Part shown: piece after piece, positions 34,905 to 41,614 of the stretch
How the letters are laid out: every line of letters begins with the position of its first letter
How positions within the stretch are numbered: position 1 is the stretch's first letter
Assembly: GCA_050260375.1 (NCBI GenBank)
Contig: JBLNCA010000006.1
Span: 130,698 to 194,697 of the forward strand
Length of the DNA: 64,000 nucleotides
Direction: 5' to 3'
Origin: DTFZ01 sp050260375
Lineage (GTDB): Bacteria; Bacillota; Clostridia; Christensenellales; SZUA-584
Made by a program: the position numbers and the translations under genes
The notes under the pieces: generated by a model
The model's input: only the letters and a program-made list of their open reading frames with translations
Databases searched by the model: none
What the model was told of the DNA's origin: nothing

Positions 34905-35888
34905 CTATTTCATAATAACTTTATAACCTGCACTGCTCCATTTGCCGCACCGGTCGCCCCAATTGGCCACCGGCAGCCCGTTTTGCCTTATTTGTACCAC
35001 CTCGCACAGATTAGTGCAACCGCTGCATTCGAAGTTGCTTGACGTATAATCGTTGTTTACGCAGCCAAAACCATAAAAGTTAGTTTTTCTGCCAGAATTC
35101 CTTATTTCTTCGCGCGCCAGCAGCGCCGCGCCTATAGCTCCCATCACGTCGTAATACCTCGGGATTATTACGCTCTTACCCAGCGCCCTTTCAAAAGCCG
35201 CCGACATGCCGACGTTTGCCGCAACGCCGCCCTGGAACACAATAGGCTCGGGTATCTCCTTATTCTTTGCAAGGTTATTCAAGAAATTACGTACGAGCGC
35301 CTCGCACAGCCCCGCAATTATATCCTCATTGCTATGGCCCGCCTGCTGTTTTGAGATCATGTCGGATTCGGCAAATACCGCGCACCGCCCCGCTATCCTT
35401 ACAGGGCACTTGGAGCGCACCGCGTAGCTGCCGAACTCCTCTATCGGTATCTCAAGCCGCGAAGCCTGCCTGTCAAGGAACGATCCCGTACCCGCCGCGC
35501 ACACCGTATTCATCGCAAAACCGGTCACAATTCCGTCGTTTAAAAATATTATCTTCGAGTCCTGCCCTCCTATCTCGATTATCGTACGCACTTCGGGCAC
35601 CATACGGCAGGCGGCCGCCGCATGAGCGGTTATCTCGTTTTTGATGATGTCCGCGCCGACAATGGCGCTTGCCAGCTGCCGCCCGCTGCCCGTCGCGCCC
35701 ACGGCAGTTATTGCTGCGCCCCGATGCGCAGCGGCCAGCGCCGACAGCCCTTTTAAAATAGCGTCAATAGGCCGCCCGCTCGTCCTTAGGTATATTTTCT
35801 CTATTACGCTGTCTTCCTCGTCCAGCAGCACAAGGTTTGTGCTTACCGAACCCACATCAAGCCCCAAACTGCAATGCTTACTCAACAA
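34905..35888 (-). CDS. 2-hydroxyacyl-CoA dehydratase activase-like ATPase (BadF/HgdC family)
   Basis: A 326/327-residue ASKHA ATPase with GLDVGSVSTNLVL, EIGGQDSKII and the cluster ligand region NTVCAAGTGSFL; a later cysteine joins a dimer-bridging [4Fe-4S]. Such activases pump an electron to a dehydratase. A C-terminal cysteine patch (CSGCTNLC, about 290) is extra. Two adjacent TTG codons (35888, 35885) are possible starts; the second is better spaced from AAGGAG. Third gene of the cluster with two DUF2229 proteins; target enzyme unknown. Confidence 0.85.
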   Translation of the reverse strand: MLSKHCSLGLDVGSVSTNLVLLDEEDSVIEKIYLRTSGRPIDAILKGLSALAAAHRGAAITAVGATGSGRQLASAIVGADIIKNEITAHAAAACRMVPEVRTIIEIGGQDSKIIFLNDGIVTGFAMNTVCAAGTGSFLDRQASRLEIPIEEFGSYAVRSKCPVRIAGRCAVFAESDMISKQQAGHSNEDIIAGLCEALVRNFLNNLAKNKEIPEPIVFQGGVAANVGMSAAFERALGKSVIIPRYYDVMGAIGAALLAREEIRNSGRKTNFYGFGCVNNDYTSSNFECSGCTNLCEVVQIRQNGLPVANWGDRCGKWSSAGYKVIMK

Positions 35889-36976
35889 AGCGCTCCTTTT
35901 TTCCGTTTTGATTCGAGCATATCCAAAAATGCTTCTATACGGGTAACATACCCTGAGTCCCCCGTCATCTCGTCCATTACCAATGACAGTACGGGGAAGT
36001 TAAGGCTATTGCTTAAAGCAGGCAGCACGGATTTTGTGACGACCTCGGGCATGCAGCCCAGCGGGAATATCTGTATCGCGCCGTCAAACTTTTTTCTCTG
36101 TGAAAGCACCGCGTGCGCTACGGTTTCTCTGCCGTGCCCTCCCACTCCGAACGGAAGGTATTTTTTCGAAGCATACCGCACGCGGGGCGAATTCAGCTTA
36201 ACCGGCTTTAATACAAGGTCCCGAAGCCACCAGCTCGGAGTAATAAGCCTTGAGGAGCAAACGCCGTAATCCATCAGCCGCTCCTCTATATAAAGGTTTG
36301 AAAACGGCTCTATCATTGAATATATTTCGCCTATTAAGGCTATCTTCAAAGGCCTTTTGCCGCTGTCAAGCGGGATTTGGTCAAGCTTTTTTCTATAGCG
36401 CAGAAGAGCTTTTTTTATGGCGGCGGGGTCCGTGTAGCCGTACACCTCGTTTTCACATGCCTTTAATAGCCTTTTGCACTCGCCTTTTTTTGATTCGTAT
36501 CCAGCGTAAATGTGCGCCTTTGCGTCTATCGAATCGGCAAGCGAGAGTATATCAAGCGCTTGCTTTACCGCTTTGATTTTTGCCGTTTTGCTTAAAGCGC
36601 TGCGCCGCGATATTTTCTTTATCCTGCTCCACAGCACGTCTGCGCCTATGCTGGTCGGAGAATCGACAACTATCATATCCGCATTGAGCCCCAGCTTCTT
36701 TAAAAGCGTCATCTGTACCTCGCAGTACTCGCCGAACCTGCACGGCCCGCAGCTTCCCGTTATAAGTATAGTATCCGCGCCGCGCTCAATGCTCTCTACA
36801 TAGTTGCCCATCATAACCTTAAAAGGCAGGCATATCTCCTCGGGCGACAGAAAAGAACCTCTTTGCAGCGTCAGTTTGTTATTCTTTTCGGGAAGTACGT
36901 ACGGTATGCGCAAACCGTCAAACAACGCTTTGGCCGCAAGGCAGGCGTTGCCCATTCTGGGAAACGTTATTACCAA
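35882..36976 (-). CDS. DUF2229/HgdB-like CoA-enzyme-associated protein (second of pair)
   Basis: A 364-residue protein resembling the part of large activases that follows the ATPase domains. Conserved cysteines lie in PEEICLPFK, GSCGPCRFGEYC and the late PLGCMPEVV, suggesting iron-sulfur ligation. The start is TTG 36976, seven bases after AAGGAGGG, inside the end of the upstream paralogue (59 bp overlap). It overlaps the activase start by a few bases. Substrate unknown. Confidence 0.78.
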   Translation of the reverse strand: MVITFPRMGNACLAAKALFDGLRIPYVLPEKNNKLTLQRGSFLSPEEICLPFKVMMGNYVESIERGADTILITGSCGPCRFGEYCEVQMTLLKKLGLNADMIVVDSPTSIGADVLWSRIKKISRRSALSKTAKIKAVKQALDILSLADSIDAKAHIYAGYESKKGECKRLLKACENEVYGYTDPAAIKKALLRYRKKLDQIPLDSGKRPLKIALIGEIYSMIEPFSNLYIEERLMDYGVCSSRLITPSWWLRDLVLKPVKLNSPRVRYASKKYLPFGVGGHGRETVAHAVLSQRKKFDGAIQIFPLGCMPEVVTKSVLPALSNSLNFPVLSLVMDEMTGDSGYVTRIEAFLDMLESKRKKGALC

Positions 36977-37868
36977 TCAAAGCCCTCCTTTTCAGCATGT
37001 CTGCAAACGCCTCGATGCGCGTATTGAATGCGGCTTCGCCCGTATGCTCGTCCAGCTTAAGCACCATAAAAGGAAAGTCGCCCACCGCGCCGCGGATAAG
37101 CTCGATAACTACGGAGTCCACGCCGCAGGAGAACGCCGAAACGTATACTATGCCATGAGTACTGCCGCTTTTATAAAGATGAACTGCTGAGCCGTAATAC
37201 TGCTGTGCAAAATACCAGAACGGCTTTTTAAACAGCATGCCGACTTCACGCTTTATGTCGGCTTCAGCCACGCTGTCAGGCGTAACCACCCCTATGTTTA
37301 ACCGGCCGAGTTTCTCAATGAGGTTCATATTGATAAACGGGTCGCTCAAGTTGTATATATGCCCCGTAAGAGCGGCTTTAAAGGCGTATCCGCAATCTTT
37401 GGCGTCCGTTTTCTTTTTTTTCTGCTCGGCAAGCGCATGCTTAAAGGCGCTATAAATCTCTTTTTTATTGCGAGTTAACGGGCGGGCTGTATTTACGGCC
37501 CATTCGAACAGCTTATTTTCGCTTAACGAAAAAATTGGCTCGCCGATAATATGCGGAATGCCGGGAACGCTGTTTTTTATCATTTCAATAAGCCCGCAGA
37601 ACATCGGACAGATATATTTTTTATCCTCGATAGTGACAAAGCGCGGGATAAGCACCGCGTCGCATTTTCCGCGCAGCCAGGAAACATGGCCGTGAAACAC
37701 CTTTATTGGCAGACAGGCGTCGTCTACGCATAGCTTTACTCCTTCGTCGAGTATCTGCTTGTTGGTGTCGGGAGAAACCACTATCTCGGCTCCGAGGCGC
37801 GTTAGGAAAGCCTGCGCGAATATATGATATTTTGAGTATAACAACCCTTTCGGAATACCTATCTTCAT
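36918..37868 (-). CDS. DUF2229/HgdB-like CoA-enzyme-associated protein (first of pair)
   Basis: A 316-residue paralogue of the next gene: MKIGIPKGLLYSKY, then VDDACLPIKVFHGH, CPMFCG and a late SAFSCGVDS. In many anaerobes these domains and the activase form one ~1,400-residue chain; here they are three genes. ATG 37868 is favoured by a weak GGGTG; ATG 37880 has no ribosome site. The last ~19 codons overlap the next gene in another frame. Confidence 0.76.
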   Translation of the reverse strand: MKIGIPKGLLYSKYHIFAQAFLTRLGAEIVVSPDTNKQILDEGVKLCVDDACLPIKVFHGHVSWLRGKCDAVLIPRFVTIEDKKYICPMFCGLIEMIKNSVPGIPHIIGEPIFSLSENKLFEWAVNTARPLTRNKKEIYSAFKHALAEQKKKKTDAKDCGYAFKAALTGHIYNLSDPFINMNLIEKLGRLNIGVVTPDSVAEADIKREVGMLFKKPFWYFAQQYYGSAVHLYKSGSTHGIVYVSAFSCGVDSVVIELIRGAVGDFPFMVLKLDEHTGEAAFNTRIEAFADMLKRRALIGNNVSQNGQRLPCGQSVV

Positions 37869-37909
37869 AAATACACCCATTCAAACTTATATTAAACTTC
37901 TGCATGCAA

Positions 37910-37938
37910 AATATACGCCGGAAAAGCTCTTGCGTTAA
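37910..37938 (-). promoter_or_regulatory. Promoter of the activase cluster
   Basis: -35 TTAACG (37938-37933), 17 bp, -10 TATATT (37915-37910), ~42 bp before ATG 37868. Confidence 0.55.
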
Positions 37939-37977
37939 AATGCACTTTAGGACACTAAAATGTTTATTGACGAAGGA

Positions 37978-38012
37978 AAAAATGAGCCGATGCTATCGGC
38001 TCATTTATGGGA
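37978..38012 (-). terminator. Intrinsic terminator without an evident gene upstream
   Basis: Minus strand: ATGAGCCGAT, loop AGC, ATCGGCTCAT, then six T residues. No intact minus-strand gene ends nearby; it may have served the decayed gene at 38441 or an unannotated small RNA. Confidence 0.75.
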
Positions 38013-38440
38013 GATGACAGGCCTCACAGCTCATGAACTATGTCAGATACCGCATGGCCTTTGATGCAGGTTATTATAAACGGTTAAACCGTTTAAGAAA
38101 TCTTGATATACCCTCAATAATATAAACTCTCCATACGCTCAAAAAGTTACAACTTTTTTTATTTTAATTTTCGAGAACATATATCAGCGTAAGGAATACA
38201 CTTTATGTTAAATATATAATCCGATTAACAAGAATTGAAACATAATACCAAATAATAAAATTAAATGGGTTTACGACCAGAATAAAATGGTTATACCATT
38301 TTATAACATGCCCACAATCAGCAATAAATCCATATATACATAATATGTTAACATACTGAATCGAAATATACTATCAGAAAATTCGTGAATTTTTTGTGAT
38401 TATATATAAAAAAATTAACTTAGACGACGCTGCGCAGCCA
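38013..38440. other. AT-rich stretch with two palindromes, no gene seen
   Basis: About 430 bp much richer in A+T than its surroundings, with no convincing reading frame on either strand. It holds two operator-like palindromes: TAAACGGTT-A-AACCGTTTA (38077-38095) and ATAAAATGGT-TAT-ACCATTTTAT (38282-38304). Composition and the neighbouring pseudogene suggest a remnant of acquired DNA. Confidence 0.6.
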
Positions 38441-39002
38441 CTATACAATCTGCGTTTTCGCAGGGGTGGAGAGCTCTTTTTGGCGCAGCTGTCCGTAAAG
38501 CTTTGCGCCGCCGTTGATAAGGAAGAACAGCAGATAGAACGGCAGGTATATAAGGAACTGCCATACCCTGTCGCCGCTGAAAGGGCGCAGCAGCGGCCAT
38601 GCAAAGCGAAAATCGATGCTGCAAGAGGAACAAAAACCAGGTTATAACGCCGTTGCCCGCCGTCATCCTGAATATGCTTTCCGGCAACGGCATCAGGCCG
38701 TGCCCCAGCTGTGTTATAAAAGGATAGGATACGCCGCTGATAAGTATGGCAACGAGCGCCGTCTTCCACCTTTTTTGCCTTGTAAGCAGCATTTCGCTGC
38801 GCGTATTAACTGGCTGCACGACTGGTGCGAAGAAGCGCGTCCTTGTAAGCAGCACAAGCAGTGGCATAGTTGAAGCAAGCGCGGCAAGCAGCCCTAATAG
38901 CAGCATGCACTCCCTTGCGAGCGCCGTCTGGCTATCGGGAGCAATGGCGGGCTCAATGCCGAATGATTTTGCGAACCAGTCGACCGCCACCAACCGGGCA
39001 TA
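38441..39002 (-). pseudogene. Frameshifted, N-truncated membrane-protein remnant
   Basis: From a stop at 39005 the frame runs YARLVAVDWFAKSFGIEPAI, then hydrophobic stretches (LLLGLLAALASTMPLLVLL; ALVAILISGVSYPFI) to GNGVITWFLFL near 38640. Beyond that the coding pattern continues in another frame as RVWQFLIYLPFYLLFFLING and QLRQKELSTPAKTQIV, stopping at 38441. So the N-terminus is lost and there is a frameshift around 38600-38640. It looks like the membrane tail of a larger alpha/beta-hydrolase-type protein; that family guess is weak. Confidence 0.6.
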
Positions 39003-39076
39003 TTACGTTTCCGCCAACCGCACGGGATTTGAGATGGTATGACACAAGTATGGCACATTCCAAGATTCCAGAAAAA

Positions 39077-39110
39077 GAAAAACCCCGATAAACTAATATC
39101 TATCGAGGTA
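39077..39110 (-). terminator. Terminator of the tRNA cluster
   Basis: Minus strand: ACCTCGATA pairs with TATCGGGGT and is followed by TTTTTCTTTTTC, 5 bp beyond the CCA of tRNA-Lys. Confidence 0.85.
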
Positions 39111-39114
39111 TTCA

Positions 39115-39190
39115 TGGTGCGCCCTCAGGGACTCGAACCCTGGGCCCATTGATTAAGAGTCAATTGCTCTACCAGCTGAGCTAAGGGCGC
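39115..39190 (-). tRNA. tRNA-Lys (CUU)
   Basis: Acceptor GCGCCCT/AGGGCGC, D-arm AGCTCAGCTGG, anticodon loop CTCTTAA (anticodon CTT) on ATTGA/TCAAT, T-arm GGTTCGAGTCC, and encoded CCA (39117-39115). All arms pair. Confidence 0.97.
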
Positions 39191-39231
39191 ATATTATCAT
39201 CTGCGTGTTATAGCCGATGATTATTGACTAA

Positions 39232-39305
39232 TGGAGCGGGTGATGGGAATCGAACCCACGCAACCAGCTTGGAAGGCTGGGACTCTACCGTTGAGCTACA
39301 CCCGC
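39232..39305 (-). tRNA. tRNA-Gly (UCC)
   Basis: Acceptor GCGGGTG/CACCCGC, anticodon loop CTTCCAA (TCC) on CCAGC/GCTGG, T-loop GGTTCGATTCC, encoded CCA. Confidence 0.97.
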
Positions 39306-39378
39306 ATAATCGCCCCAACCACCGGCCTAAAGGGGCTTTGCGTACCGCCTCGACCTTCTCTTCGAGGCTTCCGCTAAA

Positions 39379-39453
39379 TGGAGCGGAAGACGGGATTCGA
39401 ACCCGCGACTTCGACCTTGGCAAGGTCGCACTCTACCACTGAGTCACTCCCGC
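39379..39453 (-). tRNA. tRNA-Gly (GCC)
   Basis: Acceptor GCGGGAG/CTTCCGC with one G-U pair, anticodon loop TTGCCAA (GCC) on CGACC/GGTCG, T-loop GGTTCGAATCC, encoded CCA. Confidence 0.97.
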
Positions 39454-39462
39454 TTGTATCGG

Positions 39463-39547
39463 TGGTGCGGGCGAAGAGATTTGAACTCCCACGCCGTATG
39501 GCACTAGATCCTAAGTCTAGCGCGTCTGCCAATTCCGCCACGCCCGC
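39463..39547 (-). tRNA. tRNA-Leu (UAG)
   Basis: Class II tRNA with a long variable arm. Acceptor GCGGGCG/CGCCCGC, anticodon loop CTTAGGA (TAG) on CTAGA/TCTAG, T-loop AGTTCAAATCT, encoded CCA. First tRNA of the cluster transcript. Confidence 0.97.
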
Positions 39548-39585
39548 AGACCGGATCGAACGGCCATTTTTTCAGGCACTTTGGT

Positions 39586-39614
39586 ATTCTAACACCTAAG
39601 AATCCATTAGTCAA
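39586..39614 (-). promoter_or_regulatory. Promoter of the Leu-Gly-Gly-Lys tRNA cluster
   Basis: -35 TTGACT (39614-39609), 17 bp, -10 TAGAAT (39591-39586), ~39 bp before tRNA-Leu. Confidence 0.85.
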
Positions 39615-39660
39615 TATCATATTTATTAACAAATACGGCTTATAAAACGATGATTATTTT

Positions 39661-40167
39661 TTAATCTTCGACGGCTCTGCCGCAGCACTTTTTGTACTTT
39701 TTGCCGCTGCCGCAGGGACACGGAGAGTTGCGCCCTACCTTTTCGGAAACGGCCTGTTTGTCGCTGCGCCATCTGTCGCGTATCTGCCTTCTTTTCTCTT
39801 CGGAGAAAATATCGTCCCATTCGGGCAGAGTATACAGCCATTTGGCCTTTGCTTCGAGCATGTTGTAGTAGAGCTTTTCAAAGTCTACTTTAAGGGATAT
39901 ATCCGAACCCTCTTTCAGCTTTTCGAGGTCGTATTCTTTTACAAGGCTTGTATTGATGCCGTCCATAAAGCCCGCGAACACCGTATCGTCCATTCCGAAT
40001 TCGGAGGCGAGCGAAGAAAGCTTGCCCTCAAAGAAGTTCTCTTTGCGCGCAAGTATCTTCTTATACGCCTCTTTCTCGATAGCAAAATACTCGTCCCAAA
40101 ACGCCTTGTATTCCTTGGGCGTCATCTCGGTGTTTGTAAGATCGCGCCATTTGCTTATTAAACTCAT
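39661..40167 (-). CDS. SEC-C motif protein
   Basis: A 168-residue protein, mostly helical, ending in a SEC-C zinc-binding motif (RNSPCPCGSGKKYKKCCG) like the SecA C-terminus. The helical part (EMTPKEYKAFWDEYFAIEKE) is not recognised. It shares ATGA with the icd stop, so the two are co-translated; no functional link to icd is known to me. Confidence 0.78.
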   Translation of the reverse strand: MSLISKWRDLTNTEMTPKEYKAFWDEYFAIEKEAYKKILARKENFFEGKLSSLASEFGMDDTVFAGFMDGINTSLVKEYDLEKLKEGSDISLKVDFEKLYYNMLEAKAKWLYTLPEWDDIFSEEKRRQIRDRWRSDKQAVSEKVGRNSPCPCGSGKKYKKCCGRAVED

Positions 40168-41384
40168 TTTTCCCCCATAAACATATCAAGATTGTTTTTT
40201 ATAGCTTTAATAAACTCTTCAGTACCGACTTTGCGCTTGTTCTCAAGTTCGCTGAGCAGGTAAAGGTCGCCCGTCATTACGCCCTCCTCTATCGTGTAAA
40301 GCGAGGCTTTCTCGAGCTTGTCGGCAAAGCGTATAAGCTCGTCGTTTCCGTCGAGCTCTCCGCGCTTGCGCAGCGCGCCCGTCCAAGCTAATATCGTGGC
40401 CATGCTGTTGGTTGACGTCTCTTTGCCTTCCATATGCCTGTAATAGTGCTTTGTGACGGTGCCGTGTGCGGCTTCAAACTCGTAATAGCCGTCGGGCGAC
40501 ACAAGCACGGACGTCATCATAGCGAGGCTGCCGTAAGCAGTCGCCACCATGTCGGACATTACGTCGCCGTCATAGTTCATGCAGGCCCATATAAACCCGC
40601 CCTTGCTGCGTATTACGCGGGCAACGGCGTCGTCGATAAGCGTGTAAAAGTATACTATGCCTTCCTTTTGAAACTGCTTTTCATACGAACGCTCGAACAC
40701 TTCCTGGAATATATCCTTGAATCTGTGATGGTAGTGCTTTGATATGGTGTCCTTGGTCGCGAACCATATGTCCTGATGCGTGTCGAGCGCATAGTTGAAG
40801 CAGCATTTTGCAAAATTTTCAATGGACTCCGTAGTATTGAACATGCCCATGGCCACTCCCCCGCGCGCACCAAACGTTGCTATGGGCTTTCTTATTTCGC
40901 TGCCGTCCTTGTTAGTAATTACGAGCTCGGCGGTGGCTTTGCCGTCTATAACGACGTCCTGAGCGCTGTATATGTCTCCGAACGCGTGGCGGGCCACTGT
41001 TATCGGCTTCTGCCACGTTCTTACCGACGGAGATATGCCCCTTGCCAGTATAGGCTTTCTGAACACCGTCCCGTCGAGTATGGCGCGTATAGTGCCGTTG
41101 GGGCTTTTCCACATCTGTTTAAGCCCGTATTCCTGCACCCTTTGCATGTTGGGCGTTATTGTTGCGCATTTTACGCCTACGCCGTACTTTTTGATGGCGT
41201 TCGCGGCGTCGTGGGTTATTCTGTCATTGGTAGCGTCTCTCTCAGGCAGCCCCAAGTCGTAATACTCGGAATTAAGGTTGACGTAAGGCTCTATAAGATA
41301 GTCCTTAATCATCTTCCAGATGATCCTTGTCATCTCGTCTCCGTCCATTTCGACCAGAGGAACGGGCATCATTATTTTTGACAT
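40164..41384 (-). CDS. icd: NADP-dependent isocitrate dehydrogenase, eukaryote-like subfamily
   Basis: A 406-residue homodimeric IDH of the eukaryote/mitochondria-like group (MVPVPLVEMDGDEMTRIIW-like start, KSPNGTIRAILDGTVFRKPI, AAHGTVTKHYY, NSMATILAWTGAL). It converts isocitrate to 2-oxoglutarate with NADP, feeding glutamate synthesis. It is not the short E. coli-type IDH nor LeuB. No other citrate-branch genes lie in the window. A promoter TTGAGT-17 bp-TAGAAT is seen at 41464-41436. Confidence 0.95.
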   Translation of the reverse strand: MSKIMMPVPLVEMDGDEMTRIIWKMIKDYLIEPYVNLNSEYYDLGLPERDATNDRITHDAANAIKKYGVGVKCATITPNMQRVQEYGLKQMWKSPNGTIRAILDGTVFRKPILARGISPSVRTWQKPITVARHAFGDIYSAQDVVIDGKATAELVITNKDGSEIRKPIATFGARGGVAMGMFNTTESIENFAKCCFNYALDTHQDIWFATKDTISKHYHHRFKDIFQEVFERSYEKQFQKEGIVYFYTLIDDAVARVIRSKGGFIWACMNYDGDVMSDMVATAYGSLAMMTSVLVSPDGYYEFEAAHGTVTKHYYRHMEGKETSTNSMATILAWTGALRKRGELDGNDELIRFADKLEKASLYTIEEGVMTGDLYLLSELENKRKVGTEEFIKAIKNNLDMFMGEK

Positions 41385-41435
41385 AGCCTCTCCTTTATAT
41401 GTAAAAATAAAAACAGTTACTGAATCACCCGTAAC

Positions 41436-41464
41436 ATTCTAAAGCAACAGTCAAGAAAACTCAA
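41436..41464 (-). promoter_or_regulatory. icd promoter
   Basis: -35 TTGAGT (41464-41459), 17 bp, -10 TAGAAT (41441-41436), ~52 bp before ATG 41384, which has GGAG upstream. Confidence 0.7.
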
Positions 41465-41512
41465 GCATATTTATAACTATACATCATACGTTTATGTTTA
41501 TTTAGTGCGTAG

Positions 41513-41554
41513 TACGGGGTCCCCAAAAAGACGTGAGGCTTTTTGGGGCGTGTA
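41513..41554. repeat. Palindromic element copy 3 (between EF-G-like gene and icd)
   Basis: TACGGGGT, CCCCAAAAAG, ACGTGAGG, CTTTTTGGGG, CGTGTA: near-canonical, in the reverse orientation relative to most copies. Intergenic. Confidence 0.92.
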
Positions 41555-41563
41555 TAACACAAC

Positions 41564-41592
41564 AGCCGCCCAAAACGTTGAGCGGCTGCTTT
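41564..41592 (-). terminator. Probable weak terminator of the EF-G-like gene
   Basis: CAGCCGC and GCGGCTG pair around a 12-base loop on the minus strand, followed by TTGTGTT. The T tract is poor. Confidence 0.5.
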
Positions 41593-41614
41593 AGTATATT
41601 CCATTACGAAGTAT

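Noticed and set aside
38013..38440. A small gene or structured RNA in the AT-rich stretch
   Set aside because: Only very short frames occur, none with a ribosome site; the hairpin at 37978 looks like a terminator but no promoter or conserved structure could be supported.
41513..41554. The palindromic elements as ordinary rho-independent terminators
   Set aside because: No T tract follows the stems, several copies lie inside translated genes, and flanks outside the stem are conserved too.
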